Source: Candidatus Helarchaeota archaeon (GTDB taxonomy: Archaea > Asgardarchaeota > Lokiarchaeia > Helarchaeales > RDOG01). From it: a stretch of 64,000 nt of DNA. The DNA lies in the NCBI GenBank assembly GCA_019058315.1, contig JAHPZH010000004.1, positions 1-64,000 of the forward strand, written 5' to 3'. A program made the translations under genes and the position numbers. Positions 18,623-26,495 of this stretch are shown here, piece after piece (the first letter of the stretch is position 1; each line of letters opens with the position of its first letter). The notes under the pieces are model-generated. The model was not told where the DNA came from and did no database searches. It saw only the letters and a list, made by a program, of their open reading frames with translations.

Positions 18623-19231
18623 ATGACAATTGACGATAATTTATTCAATATTAAATTAACATTAGAAAATTTAAGAGAAAAATACAATAATTTGATAATA
18701 ATTTATGAAAAATTTGAACACCTTGATCCTTCTAATTGGGTCGAGAAAGCCAGACCAAAAGTCAGAAAAATGATAGATGACATTTCAATAAAAATTCAAG
18801 ATTATTTAACATGTTGTTATTCACTTTATCAATATACAAAATCTTTTCGAGACCATTTAAAAAAAGTATTAGAAAAGGAAGAATATGAAAAGTTCACAAA
18901 TGAATATGATAATGAAAAAAATAAAATTATAAGCATGGAGTGGCACGATTTTTTTGACGAGTTCATTACTTGCGCTAGACATAGGACATTACCTTGTCGG
19001 GAAGCAAGGATTAATATTTCAATTAATCTTAGTGATCCAGAAATTTTGGAATTCAATCAAGAAATATTTTTTACCGAGAAAGTATTGTTACAATCTTTTA
19101 AATGGAAAGCTAAAGCGAAAAATTATATTAAAAATAAAAAAGAAATTAATATAAAACCCATAATTACTCAATATCAGCAAAAAATAGAAAAATTTTATGA
19201 GTGGTTCCTTCCTAATATTCCTCAAATGTGA
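18623..19231 (+). CDS. Hypothetical all-helical protein, possibly HEPN-like
   Basis: These 202 residues look almost entirely helical. A segment DEFITCARHRTLPC recalls the R-x-x-x-H-x-x-LP signature that some uncharacterised HEPN-like proteins carry, but the match is weak. The ATG is preceded by AGAGATG at a normal distance. The gene is convergent with the HEPN/nuclease operon at 19253-20445, with a gap of only 21 bp. I cannot assign a function. Confidence 0.55.
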   Translation: MTIDDNLFNIKLTLENLREKYNNLIIIYEKFEHLDPSNWVEKARPKVRKMIDDISIKIQDYLTCCYSLYQYTKSFRDHLKKVLEKEEYEKFTNEYDNEKNKIISMEWHDFFDEFITCARHRTLPCREARINISINLSDPEILEFNQEIFFTEKVLLQSFKWKAKAKNYIKNKKEINIKPIITQYQQKIEKFYEWFLPNIPQM

Positions 19232-19252
19232 TAAATTGCACCTTTAAAAAAT

Positions 19253-19942
19253 TCATCTTTTAGAAAGGAGCCAATTCCTCAAGACCTTAAAGTCTGCTTG
19301 AGCTCCAAAAATTAAAATCTCGAATTCTCTATGTTCAAACGATTCATGATTAGATCCTGGAATCATTAAAATACCAAATTTAGTATTAAACGCAATGCAA
19401 TAGGTCAATAATTGATTAATTGCAGTAGCAATTCTATCGTCCTTGATTGTATTTTTTATTTCTATGACAATTTGAAAATCATTTTTTTTCATTACTAAAT
19501 CAGCTATATATGTCAACGTTTTTTTTGTCCCTATCTTTACTTTAGGTTGTTTTTTTACTTCATATCCCAGATCTTGACCAATTACTTCCAATTTTTGGAT
19601 TATCTCATTTTCAAATTTTCGAAATTCAGTCTTCCAATCCTTTTTTTCATAATTTAATATTGCAGGTATAATTACTGAATCAAACCAGGCTTTTTCCTTT
19701 ACTATTGCATTATCACTTACTCTGGAATGAAAAATAGAATTTCTTAAAAAATTTAATTTTTTAATATCATATTCAGATAAGTTAAGTCTCTGTATATAGT
19801 TAAAAAAGTGTTTGAGATCTTCATCCCTCGAAATTAAACGTATTTTTTCTTCGATTAAGGAAATTAATTGTATAAAATTTCTTGGATTAGTAACTTTACC
19901 TCTTAATTTTTTAATCTCTTTATCAATTTCTTCAATTTTCAT
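19253..19942 (-). CDS. HEPN-like domain fused to a PD-(D/E)xK nuclease-like domain
   Basis: The first 110 residues are helical and contain FLRNSIFH, giving Arg67-x4-His72, the HEPN RNase motif. The second half carries YIADLVMKKNDFQIVIEIKNT: an aspartate, a strand and then ExK, as in PD-(D/E)xK nucleases of restriction or repair systems. The protein is 229 residues long. Its ATG overlaps the TGA of the upstream HEPN gene (ATGA at 19939-19942), and GAGGTG lies just upstream, so the pair is translationally coupled. A toxin-antitoxin or abortive-infection role is inferred from the domains and the location. Confidence 0.7.
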   Translation of the reverse strand: MKIEEIDKEIKKLRGKVTNPRNFIQLISLIEEKIRLISRDEDLKHFFNYIQRLNLSEYDIKKLNFLRNSIFHSRVSDNAIVKEKAWFDSVIIPAILNYEKKDWKTEFRKFENEIIQKLEVIGQDLGYEVKKQPKVKIGTKKTLTYIADLVMKKNDFQIVIEIKNTIKDDRIATAINQLLTYCIAFNTKFGILMIPGSNHESFEHREFEILIFGAQADFKVLRNWLLSKR

Positions 19943-20445
19943 GAGTACACCTCTTTAATGCCTGATCGCGATGCTGGTTTATTTTTTGATTGCTTAGATG
20001 GATTCAAGACCACATTTACCTCTTGTGGGTTGTATCCTACTAAATTTAATATTCGAGATATTATGGAAAGTGAATCTAGTAATAATTCATTTAATTCTCT
20101 TTTATCAGAAACATCAAAAATTGCAGTATGTTGGTAATTGTTCCTTTTTTGATTGAGTATTCTTAGCACTGTTTCCTCATCATAAGTGAGATCTTTTTTA
20201 TTTCTATTTATTGCATCGTCAAATCCTATGCTAAAACTACCCTTTTCAAAAATATTTCTTTCATTTTTTAAACATAATGCTTTTAAAGCTAATTCAGCAG
20301 CTTGATGTACAACAATAATTCCTATAATTCGGTTAATTTCTCTACCAAGATTAAAAATTGTATGCGATTCAGCAGCCAATAATTCGGCTTTTTCAGCAAA
20401 ACGATTAATAGTGCTTTCATGGTAGGCAAGAACTGATTTTTTCAT
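19939..20445 (-). CDS. HEPN-domain protein
   Basis: A 168-residue helical protein with VVHQAAELALKALCL, a typical first HEPN helix, and KRNNYQH supplying Arg-x4-His (Arg101 to His106). HEPN proteins are often RNases or nucleotide-transferase partners. I chose the ATG at 20445, which has AAGGGA upstream; a TTG at 20472 is an alternative. It is the first gene of a coupled two-gene operon with the HEPN/PD-(D/E)xK gene. The C-terminus (residues 135-168) is basic and likely disordered. Confidence 0.72.
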   Translation of the reverse strand: MKKSVLAYHESTINRFAEKAELLAAESHTIFNLGREINRIIGIIVVHQAAELALKALCLKNERNIFEKGSFSIGFDDAINRNKKDLTYDEETVLRILNQKRNNYQHTAIFDVSDKRELNELLLDSLSIISRILNLVGYNPQEVNVVLNPSKQSKNKPASRSGIKEVYS

Positions 20446-20557
20446 CCCAAAAAATCCCTTAATTTTTTTCAAAGATAATTGAAATTAATATTATTTTAAT
20501 CTAATATATTATACTCTTTTTTATGACAAATCAATTAAAAAAATTTGTCAATAGTTA

Positions 20558-20719
20558 CTATTTAATTTTAATTACTTCTGGCAACACTTTATAGGTTAAC
20601 CCGCACGGACACTTGAACGTATTGGTATGGTTCGAACCGAATTGCTTGGAAACTCTACCACATTCACAAGTTAAGACCAGACTGTAATCAAAATAAAAGT
20701 ATTCGATTTTATATGTCAT
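20558..20719 (-). CDS. Small zinc-ribbon protein (53 residues)
   Basis: The frame starts with MTYKIEYFYFDYSLVL and has two CxC knuckles, CECG and CPCG, spaced 21 residues apart. This is a compact rubredoxin/zinc-ribbon pattern. There is no Shine-Dalgarno, but AAATATAA about 25 bases upstream of the ATG could be the TATA box of a leaderless transcript. Such mini zinc ribbons are common in archaeal accessory regions. Function unknown. Confidence 0.55.
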   Translation of the reverse strand: MTYKIEYFYFDYSLVLTCECGRVSKQFGSNHTNTFKCPCGLTYKVLPEVIKIK

Positions 20720-20804
20720 AAGGGAATGATTTTTATTATATTTAAAAAATTTAAAAGACCTTCTGATAAATAAAAATAACGAAATTATTAATGGAGGAAT
20801 TGTT

Positions 20805-20999
20805 ATGTTTAAACAGAACCGAATGGTCTATTATGTTTTAATTCAGTTGATAGCCAGTAATGTTATTTTATATATTATTTTGATATATTACGGATTTTTT
20901 AGCAATTTACCATTTGAACTTTTAACTATATTATTTTTTATTTGTACATTAAGTCCCACACTATCATTAGCACTACTTGAAAAAGAAAAAAAATCCTAA
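20805..20999 (+). CDS. Small two-helix membrane protein
   Basis: A 64-residue protein with two hydrophobic segments (VLIQLIASNVILYIILIYYG and FELLTILFFICTLSPTLSL) and a charged EKEKKS tail. A strong ribosome binding site, GGAGG, lies eight bases before the ATG, so it is very likely translated. It may be co-transcribed with the next gene, 39 bp downstream. Function unknown. Confidence 0.65.
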   Translation: MFKQNRMVYYVLIQLIASNVILYIILIYYGFFSNLPFELLTILFFICTLSPTLSLALLEKEKKS

Positions 21000-21038
21000 A
21001 AGTAGGAATGATTTTGCTGAAGTTGGAGGTGTTAAAAT

Positions 21039-21233
21039 TTGGAGAAAAAATCCAATATTCTTATAATTAAAGCAAAAAAACACACAGGTAGCTTGATGTT
21101 AACTGTTGAAGATAAAGATGAATTTACCAAAATAGCGAAAACTAATAATATTAAAACCATTTTTAAGACAGATGATGCTTTTTATTTCCCGTTAGATGGT
21201 GTATTAATAAGATATGAGAGAAAACGGTTTTAG
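21039..21233 (+). CDS. Small hypothetical protein (64 residues)
   Basis: The start is TTG at 21039 with GGAGGT eight bases upstream, one of the best Shine-Dalgarno sites in the window. The sequence alternates strand and helix (ILIIKAKKHTGSLMLTVEDKDEF) and ends RYERKRF. It looks like a small alpha/beta protein with no recognised family. It is probably co-transcribed with the membrane protein before it. Confidence 0.55.
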   Translation: MEKKSNILIIKAKKHTGSLMLTVEDKDEFTKIAKTNNIKTIFKTDDAFYFPLDGVLIRYERKRF

Positions 21234-21316
21234 AACAAGATCATACATGTAGAAATTAAAAGAAAATTGGGAAAATTTATGGAGATAATCGAATTAACGG
21301 GGGTGAGAATAATTAT

Positions 21317-21546
21317 ATGAATCAAGTAATTGGGAAATAATTAAAGAAAATCAAAAAAAGGTAAAAAATGCAGATCAACTACTAAATAATGGAAAATTTG
21401 AAGAAGCAATAACGAGATATTTAGAAGTTTTAAGAACTATCTACGAAAAAAAGATAGTCATTTATAATTGTTCCAAAGAATCTATAGAGAATAAGATAAT
21501 TTCTGCATGGAAAAAGTCATTGATATTTGAGGAACATACAAAATAG
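21317..21546 (+). pseudogene. Frameshifted small gene
   Basis: A frame encoding WEIIKENQKKVKNADQLL then EEAITRYLEVLRTIYEKK, a TPR-like helical pair, is open from 21313 to a TAG at 21546 but has no ATG, GTG or TTG near its beginning. An ATG at 21317 with a good GGGGTGA site ten bases upstream lies in another frame and stops after seven codons. A one-base shift between 21320 and 21332 would join them. It is therefore either a recently broken gene or an assembly indel. Confidence 0.5.
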
Positions 21547-21552
21547 GAGAAA

Positions 21553-21684
21553 TTGAATTTAATATTTTTGCAGACGTTGGAAAATGGTCTAAAAGACGTT
21601 AAATCTTCAATAAATAATATTCTTTACTTCTTTATTATAATGACAATCTTTGGAACTATATTTTCTGTTATTCTGGTTGTATAA
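21553..21684 (+). CDS. Tiny single-span membrane protein
   Basis: TTG at 21553, preceded by AGGAG, starts a 43-residue protein with a short amphipathic segment (LENGLKDVKSSINN) followed by one transmembrane helix (ILYFFIIMTIFGTIFSVILV). This layout of a coiled-coil stub and one membrane span is common among small prokaryotic membrane proteins. It follows the frameshifted gene by six bases, so the two likely formed an operon. Confidence 0.5.
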   Translation: MNLIFLQTLENGLKDVKSSINNILYFFIIMTIFGTIFSVILVV

Positions 21685-21702
21685 GATCTGTTACTCTTCA
21701 TT

Positions 21703-21954
21703 CTATGGCAAGTTATTCATTATATTTTTCGCATAAGAATTTGCTAGATTATATGTTTTTATTACAATATCCGCCAATTTTTCACTATGAAACATTAACT
21801 CTTCTTTATGTGTATCGAAAAATAATTTATAACATTCGTAAACTTTATCCCTTTGGTTCCATCTGACACTCAACTTAAACCCCCTCTCTTTCTCGCCCCA
21901 TATTCCATAATCTTCCTCTTTCCCACTCTTAAGCTCTGATGGATTTAACTTCAA
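21703..21954 (-). CDS. Small hypothetical protein (83 residues)
   Basis: TTG start at 21954 with GGGAGAT about ten bases upstream. The sequence has a central strand-rich region (FKLSVRWNQRDKVYECYKLF) and a C-terminal helix. It is convergent with the tiny membrane protein gene, 18 bp away. No family recognised. Confidence 0.5.
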   Translation of the reverse strand: MKLNPSELKSGKEEDYGIWGEKERGFKLSVRWNQRDKVYECYKLFFDTHKEELMFHSEKLADIVIKTYNLANSYAKNIMNNLP

Positions 21955-22100
21955 TTCGAAATCATCTCCCTCTTAGTCCAAATTATAACTTATTTGATAT
22001 ATTAAACCTAGTATAATAGAAGCATTTATGATAAGGGGACTACCAGCAATGTTGGGAAAAAGGAAAGCCTCCAATAACTGAATTAAAAAATTTTGGTGAA

Positions 22101-22178
22101 CCCAACCCCCGCAAAAAAAGGGGAATGTAGGGAGGAGGGGGTTAAAAAGTAGATTACGAGGGTTGGGCTCTTTTTTTA
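22101..22178 (+). repeat. GC-rich dyad followed by a T run
   Basis: CCCAACCC at 22101-22108 pairs with GGGTTGGG at 22160-22167, and the pairing extends with one mismatch. The second arm is followed by CTC and seven Ts. Inside the loop, CCCC and GGGG runs around 22107-22123 can form a smaller stem. The composition is strikingly G+C and purine rich against an AT-rich background. It could be a terminator-like element or a structured RNA. Confidence 0.5.
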
Positions 22179-22267
22179 ACCTGCATCTTCCATATAATTG
22201 TTTGGGAAAATCAATATATAAACTTGAGTCGGAGTGTCTGAAAAATAAAATCTTATACTGAAAAATC

Positions 22268-22427
22268 GTGTCCGAAAATTCAAAATTCCGTGTCCGGAAA
22301 GTCTGAATTCGTGTCCGGAAAGTCTGAATCAGTGTCCGAAAAGTCTGAATCAGTGTCCGAAAAGTCTGAATTCGTGTCCGGAAAGTCTAGATTCGTGTCC
22401 GAAAAGTCTAATGTGTCCGAAAAGTAA
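22268..22427 (+). repeat. 21-bp direct repeat array
   Basis: Eight copies of a unit beginning GTGTCCGRAAAGTCTGAAT start at 22268, 22290, 22311, 22332, 22353, 22374, 22395 and 22413. Five successive spacings are exactly 21 bp. A degenerate copy (GTGTCTGAAAA) lies at 22234 and another (ATGTCCGAAAA) near 22476. The period of two helical turns would place each unit on the same face of the DNA, as in iterons or operator arrays. The units are too short and contiguous to be CRISPR. Confidence 0.9.
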
Positions 22428-22704
22428 GTTTTTGCATATAAGTTCATAATTGAAAAGTATCAATCTCTAAAAATTATGTCCGAAAATTTAAATTTTTTAA
22501 TTTCTAAATTATATTAAGAAATCTTATCAATTCTAATAATTTAAATTAAGGAAGAAGTAAAATTCTCTAACGGGATTATGTTTAAGGTAGTTAAAAGCTA
22601 TCCTAAATATGGTTAATAAAGAAAATTTTACCTTTTTCTTAATCTAAATTATTATTATTGGTTGGATTTTGATCACCAGAAAAAATTTAAAATAAATAAA
22701 TAAG

Positions 22705-23235
22705 TTGGTGAAAAGAATTAACCATAATAAAAAATACATAAAATTGGATAAAATTTGGCGAGAAATTATAAATAAGATCCCTGTAACAGACAATATGGAC
22801 GAATTCTTATTGATGAAATTTCTTGTCACACAACAGCTAAAAATCCCAATATTAAAAAAACATCCATTAATTTATGGATGGGAATTTCCCTTACACCCAC
22901 AGAAGACAAATATAGGAAAAATTGATCTATTATTTCACGATGGAAGGGAGTGCTTTTTGATTGTTGAGACCAAACATATCAACAATTCTATAGGTAGAAC
23001 AGCAAGAACTAGGAGAAACAGAGCTAGAAAAGAAGTAGTGACACAAGCTGAATGGAAAAAGGATGAATTTATGAGAATTTATCAAAAGGAATATGTCGAA
23101 TGTGTTTCTTTTACTAATGAAACGCTTGAATGGGAATATAAAGAGTTAAATAACATATATCGGGATTTTGTCAAATCTGAAAAGGAAAAAGTAATGGAGT
23201 TTTATAATTTTAAAGGACTAATGATTTATTTCTAA
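22705..23235 (+). CDS. Small PD-(D/E)xK nuclease-like protein
   Basis: A 176-residue protein. GKIDLLFHDGRECFLIVETKHI fits the PD-(D/E)xK core, with Asp in IDLL and Glu-x-Lys in VETKH, followed by a very basic helix (RTARTRRNRARKEVV) that suits nucleic-acid binding. The start is TTG at 22705 or the adjacent GTG at 22708. It lies just downstream of the 21-bp repeat array. It may be a DNA repair, restriction or mobile-element nuclease; which one cannot be told. Confidence 0.6.
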   Translation: MVKRINHNKKYIKLDKIWREIINKIPVTDNMDEFLLMKFLVTQQLKIPILKKHPLIYGWEFPLHPQKTNIGKIDLLFHDGRECFLIVETKHINNSIGRTARTRRNRARKEVVTQAEWKKDEFMRIYQKEYVECVSFTNETLEWEYKELNNIYRDFVKSEKEKVMEFYNFKGLMIYF

Positions 23236-23266
23236 ACTTTTTCCCCTTTTTTTTAAAAATTAAGCT

Positions 23267-24436
23267 TTATTTTTTTAATTCCCATTTATTTGTAGTCTTT
23301 TCTATGGTTTCTGACTCTCGAAGTTCTTTAAATGCGCTCTGAAAATCCACATTCCCCCCTTTAATTTTCTTACGTAAATTTTTATACTTTTCAGGACCAG
23401 TTGCTAGTTGTTTAATAATTTCTGTTTTTATCCTGGCAACTGGATCTCCTTTTGGTCGCCCAACTTTTTTTGGTTGTAACTCTTTTTTGATTTTATCTTG
23501 TATATCTTTGGGTAAATTCAATACAAAAAAAGGATCTCCGATTGGTTCATTATTTTCATTATACAGTTGCATCATACCCAAGTCGAGTTTGTATGTCCAT
23601 ATATTTTTTAAATAGACTTCAGCTCCCACAAAATTATCTTCTTCGAAATTGTGGTTTGAAATTATCTTAACTATACTTTTAACCGAATCTATTTGGGCTT
23701 TTTGTAGCATTTCTAGATAATAATCAGTATTTTTTCTAATTTGTTTAAAAAGGGGAAAAACCTCTTTACTAAAATGCCTTGCTTCCTTTTCCGTTCCCGA
23801 ATACAGCTTAGATTTTTCAAGATCGCGATTATCACGTTTAGGAAGCAGATAGTATTCAAAATCAGAATACACAAAAAAAATGGTAGGCCAGTATTTCAAT
23901 ACACTTAATTTCTCATGTATGGTGCTAATGACCTCTAACAGGTAATAATCAGGCTGCCAATGGTATTTTTCAGTGATGTTCTTGACATTATCAAAAAATA
24001 TGGGCAAAAAACCCTCAAGATCAATAATGATCGAAGAAATCCTATTTTTGGGGGTTTTCCATAGATATCTAAATATCTTGTTCAATAGAAGCGGGTAAGT
24101 GTGCTTTGTATAGTTAAGTTTTACTCCTTCACTGTTTAATTCGTCAACTTCTTTATGTAATTCCACTCCTTCACTGATTTCGCTAAATTCTTTGACTCTT
24201 AATTTCTTTTTTTCTATTGGTTCTTTTAAATTTTTAATTTCCTTCGGTTTCTTTTTTTCATTAACTTCATCATAGTAGGTTTGTTCCACTTCTTTAACTT
24301 CAAATTTAAGTTTCTTTTTTTTCGATAATTGATCCAACAATTCATCTATCTCTTCCAACTCATCGAGTTCCTTTTTCTCTTTCTTAATCTCCTTTACCTC
24401 TCTGATCGTTCCATAATCTCTATATCCAAATTCCAT
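23267..24436 (-). CDS. Hypothetical protein with charged N-terminus and AT-hook-like motif
   Basis: These 389 residues begin with about 100 residues of Lys/Glu-rich, likely coiled or disordered sequence. A globular centre follows (LNKIFRYLWKTPKNRISSIIIDLEGFLPIFF). Near residue 330 is KKVGRPKGDP, an AT-hook-like GRP core, and the end resembles a winged helix (IIKQLATGPEKYKNLRKKIKG). DNA binding is therefore plausible. The ATG has GAGGT eight bases upstream. It closes the minus-strand run that begins at 27646. Confidence 0.6.
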   Translation of the reverse strand: MEFGYRDYGTIREVKEIKKEKKELDELEEIDELLDQLSKKKKLKFEVKEVEQTYYDEVNEKKKPKEIKNLKEPIEKKKLRVKEFSEISEGVELHKEVDELNSEGVKLNYTKHTYPLLLNKIFRYLWKTPKNRISSIIIDLEGFLPIFFDNVKNITEKYHWQPDYYLLEVISTIHEKLSVLKYWPTIFFVYSDFEYYLLPKRDNRDLEKSKLYSGTEKEARHFSKEVFPLFKQIRKNTDYYLEMLQKAQIDSVKSIVKIISNHNFEEDNFVGAEVYLKNIWTYKLDLGMMQLYNENNEPIGDPFFVLNLPKDIQDKIKKELQPKKVGRPKGDPVARIKTEIIKQLATGPEKYKNLRKKIKGGNVDFQSAFKELRESETIEKTTNKWELKK

Positions 24437-24576
24437 CTAAATTTACCTCGAGTTCATTTAAGAGGGATTTCTTCCAAAAACTCATTGTTTTTTCCAACTC
24501 TTTTCCATGATTGAAATCCATAAGAGCTTAACCCCCTTTCATCATCATTTTTGGAAGTAACGAATATCTTCCTCCA

Positions 24577-25038
24577 TTATTTAAGTTCTGAAATAAATTT
24601 CTCACAATTTGAACAATAGACTAGAAATTTATAATATACAAATAAGAAATTGTCACAGTTTGGACATGAAACTTGTGTTTTTTCAAGTTGAGCCAATTTA
24701 AGCTGTTCTTCAATAGTTAAATTCGGATTCATCTTCAGAGCTTCATCAACTTTTGTAAAAGCTCTATTAATTGCGATATTATATTTATGATCTTTTTGGT
24801 TATAAGTCTCAATTTGACTATTATCTCCATATCTTTCCAAATAGTCTTGGTCATACACTGAGATCTTCTCTGTTTGTTTCTCTATAGCTTCAGTCGGTGA
24901 TAGTATCAGAAATAAAGCTCCTAATCCGAGAAAAAGTAAAATCAATGGATAATAAAGTTCAAGGTCTTGCAAGTTATAAATAAAATATCCAAATGCTAAA
25001 AAAAAGAAAATTGTGCTTAACGTTTTTGCTCCTCTCAT
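24577..25038 (-). CDS. Two-span membrane protein with C-terminal zinc ribbon
   Basis: From the ATG at 25038 (GGGTG eight bases upstream; an ATG at 25107 gives a longer form) there are two membrane helices (LSTIFFFLAFGYFIYNL and YYPLILLFLGLGALFLIL). A helical soluble part follows, then a zinc ribbon made of CPNC and CSNC spaced 13 residues apart. Membrane-anchored zinc ribbons recur in Asgard-like genomes, with no known role. Confidence 0.6.
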   Translation of the reverse strand: MRGAKTLSTIFFFLAFGYFIYNLQDLELYYPLILLFLGLGALFLILSPTEAIEKQTEKISVYDQDYLERYGDNSQIETYNQKDHKYNIAINRAFTKVDEALKMNPNLTIEEQLKLAQLEKTQVSCPNCDNFLFVYYKFLVYCSNCEKFISELK

Positions 25039-25108
25039 ATTATTAACACCCACAAAACTCCTTATTTTTTGATTTGATGCACTACTTATTTTTAAATATA
25101 TCACCATT

Positions 25109-25498
25109 TTACCTTATAAATTTATAATTTTCAAACTCCTTAAACCATCTCACTTTTTCTTGGTGCGTTAGAGATGAAAAATCGAATATATCTTTTTCAA
25201 ATCTCGAAAAAGATAGGTTTTCAAGCAGCTTTCTCCAGCTTAAAAAATAAAAAATCACACCAAAGATACAAATATGTTCATATTCATTCATGATTCTGTC
25301 CATGTCTTCCGGATCATCTAAATAATATGTCATAATTTCTTCAGATTCAAGATCGACCACTGACAAACAAATATCATCCTCCAGGAACAGTTCATATTTA
25401 CTTGTAATTTCTACTGGAATAATCCTTGAAGTAGTTTTTAATTCCTGATATCGTTCTTCAAAATTTTTTTCATATACTTGTTCTTCCAATTCATCCAC
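25109..25498 (-). CDS. Hypothetical acidic protein (129 residues)
   Basis: An acidic alpha/beta protein (RIIPVEITSKYELFLEDDI, then a hydrophobic stretch CIFGVIFYFLSW). Its ATG at 25498 is abutted by GGTGG with no spacer, so the TTG at 25489 may be the true start. The gene overlaps the upstream frame by about 60 bp. No family recognised. Confidence 0.5.
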   Translation of the reverse strand: MDELEEQVYEKNFEERYQELKTTSRIIPVEITSKYELFLEDDICLSVVDLESEEIMTYYLDDPEDMDRIMNEYEHICIFGVIFYFLSWRKLLENLSFSRFEKDIFDFSSLTHQEKVRWFKEFENYKFIR

Positions 25499-25812
25499 CT
25501 TTTATTATTTAATGTATTATTGAAATGCGCATTAATTAATTTTAATTTATAAGCTACCAACAATTGCACAAAATTCCAAATCTCGCCTCCATAATTGTCA
25601 TACTTAATAAGGATATATTTTTTTATTTTGTAGTAAAATTCAAGAAAAGACCTTTTTCGATTTTTGGAAAAATCTCTTTTATTATGAGTAAAATGGTAAA
25701 TGTTTTGTATCATTAACCAAAAACATTGATCGTTTGTACCCACAATAACATGATAATGTTCTTGATCCATGTTTCCCATTTCTCCTCCATTAAATTCATA
25801 AAAAATATGCAT
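25438..25812 (-). CDS. Hypothetical protein (124 residues)
   Basis: Aromatic- and lysine-rich protein beginning MHIFYEFNGGEMGNMDQEH. GGAGA lies seven bases upstream of the ATG at 25812, and a second GGAGGAG precedes an internal ATG at codon 15. It follows the stop of the 25816-26487 gene by three bases, which supports operonic translation. Its last 20 codons overlap the next gene, so its true 3' end deserves caution. Confidence 0.45.
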   Translation of the reverse strand: MHIFYEFNGGEMGNMDQEHYHVIVGTNDQCFWLMIQNIYHFTHNKRDFSKNRKRSFLEFYYKIKKYILIKYDNYGGEIWNFVQLLVAYKLKLINAHFNNTLNNKRWMNWKNKYMKKILKNDIRN

Positions 25813-25815
25813 ATG

Positions 25816-26487
25816 TTATTCTCCATTAAATATTTTATTTGTAAAAAGAGCCCTTTCCACTTTTTTTTCTAATTTTTTCAATGTACGCTTATATTGTTCT
25901 TTTATTTGAGTTTTAATCCCAATAAAATTGATAAATTGTGCAATCCAGTATTTTACTTTAGCTATATCCAGAACAATTTTATCATTAACATATCGTTGTC
26001 TCAAAAAATCGTGTATTCGTTTTGATAACCTATTCATGTGTAATATAAGTTTATGAATTATCCTTGTTTTGCTAACTCTCTTTATTATCTTAAATTGAGT
26101 CATGATTTTTTTTACTTCAACTACACAATCGAAAATAAGCTCACCATAATTTAAAACTAATAACACGTCTCCTATTTCCTCAACAATCCTTTTTAGACCC
26201 GCATCATTAATTAACGCATATTTTCCATTATTTTCTTCTAAATATAGGCATAATTCAATAGTTAACTCATTTTGTTCCTCATTTATAGTTAATATCTGAT
26301 TCTTAATTCCCCAGATATCTATGGCTTTTCTAAATAAATTTTCCTCATCCATATTTATATCCCTGATAAGTTCGCTGGGTTCCGATTTGGAATTAAATAT
26401 TGACATAAGAAAAAATCTGGCTAGAGTAGCCATTTTTAAATCTTTTGATAAAAAATCATGAGAATATATTTTTAGAATTTTTAGCAT
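25816..26487 (-). CDS. Hypothetical protein (223 residues)
   Basis: Helical protein with a basic C-terminal third (IKEQYKRTLKKLEKKVERAL). The N-terminal half (ATLARFFLMSIFNSKSEP then ENLFRKAIDIWGI) has no motif I can name. The ATG has AAGGA five bases upstream. It sits in the run 27646-25109, eight bases after the winged-helix gene, so it is probably co-expressed with that regulator. Confidence 0.55.
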   Translation of the reverse strand: MLKILKIYSHDFLSKDLKMATLARFFLMSIFNSKSEPSELIRDINMDEENLFRKAIDIWGIKNQILTINEEQNELTIELCLYLEENNGKYALINDAGLKRIVEEIGDVLLVLNYGELIFDCVVEVKKIMTQFKIIKRVSKTRIIHKLILHMNRLSKRIHDFLRQRYVNDKIVLDIAKVKYWIAQFINFIGIKTQIKEQYKRTLKKLEKKVERALFTNKIFNGE

Positions 26488-26495
26488 TTTAATCC

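Larger units (their letters stand above)
21955..22704. other. 750-bp gene-free region with dyad and tandem repeats
   Basis: No convincing ORF lies here on either strand. The region divides two divergently read genes. It contains a GC-rich dyad near 22101-22178, a 21-bp tandem repeat array at 22268-22427, and a very AT-rich stretch from 22430 to 22704. Mixed repeats, a dyad and AT-rich DNA could serve as a regulatory locus, a replication-associated site or a mobile-element end; the sequence does not decide. Confidence 0.6.

Noticed and set aside
20625..20645. tRNA-like GGTTCGAACC sequence
   Set aside because: It lies inside the small zinc-ribbon gene; no acceptor stem or anticodon arm can be folded around it.
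22268..22427. Possible CRISPR array
   Set aside because: The units are 21 bp and directly contiguous, with no unique spacers and no cas genes nearby.
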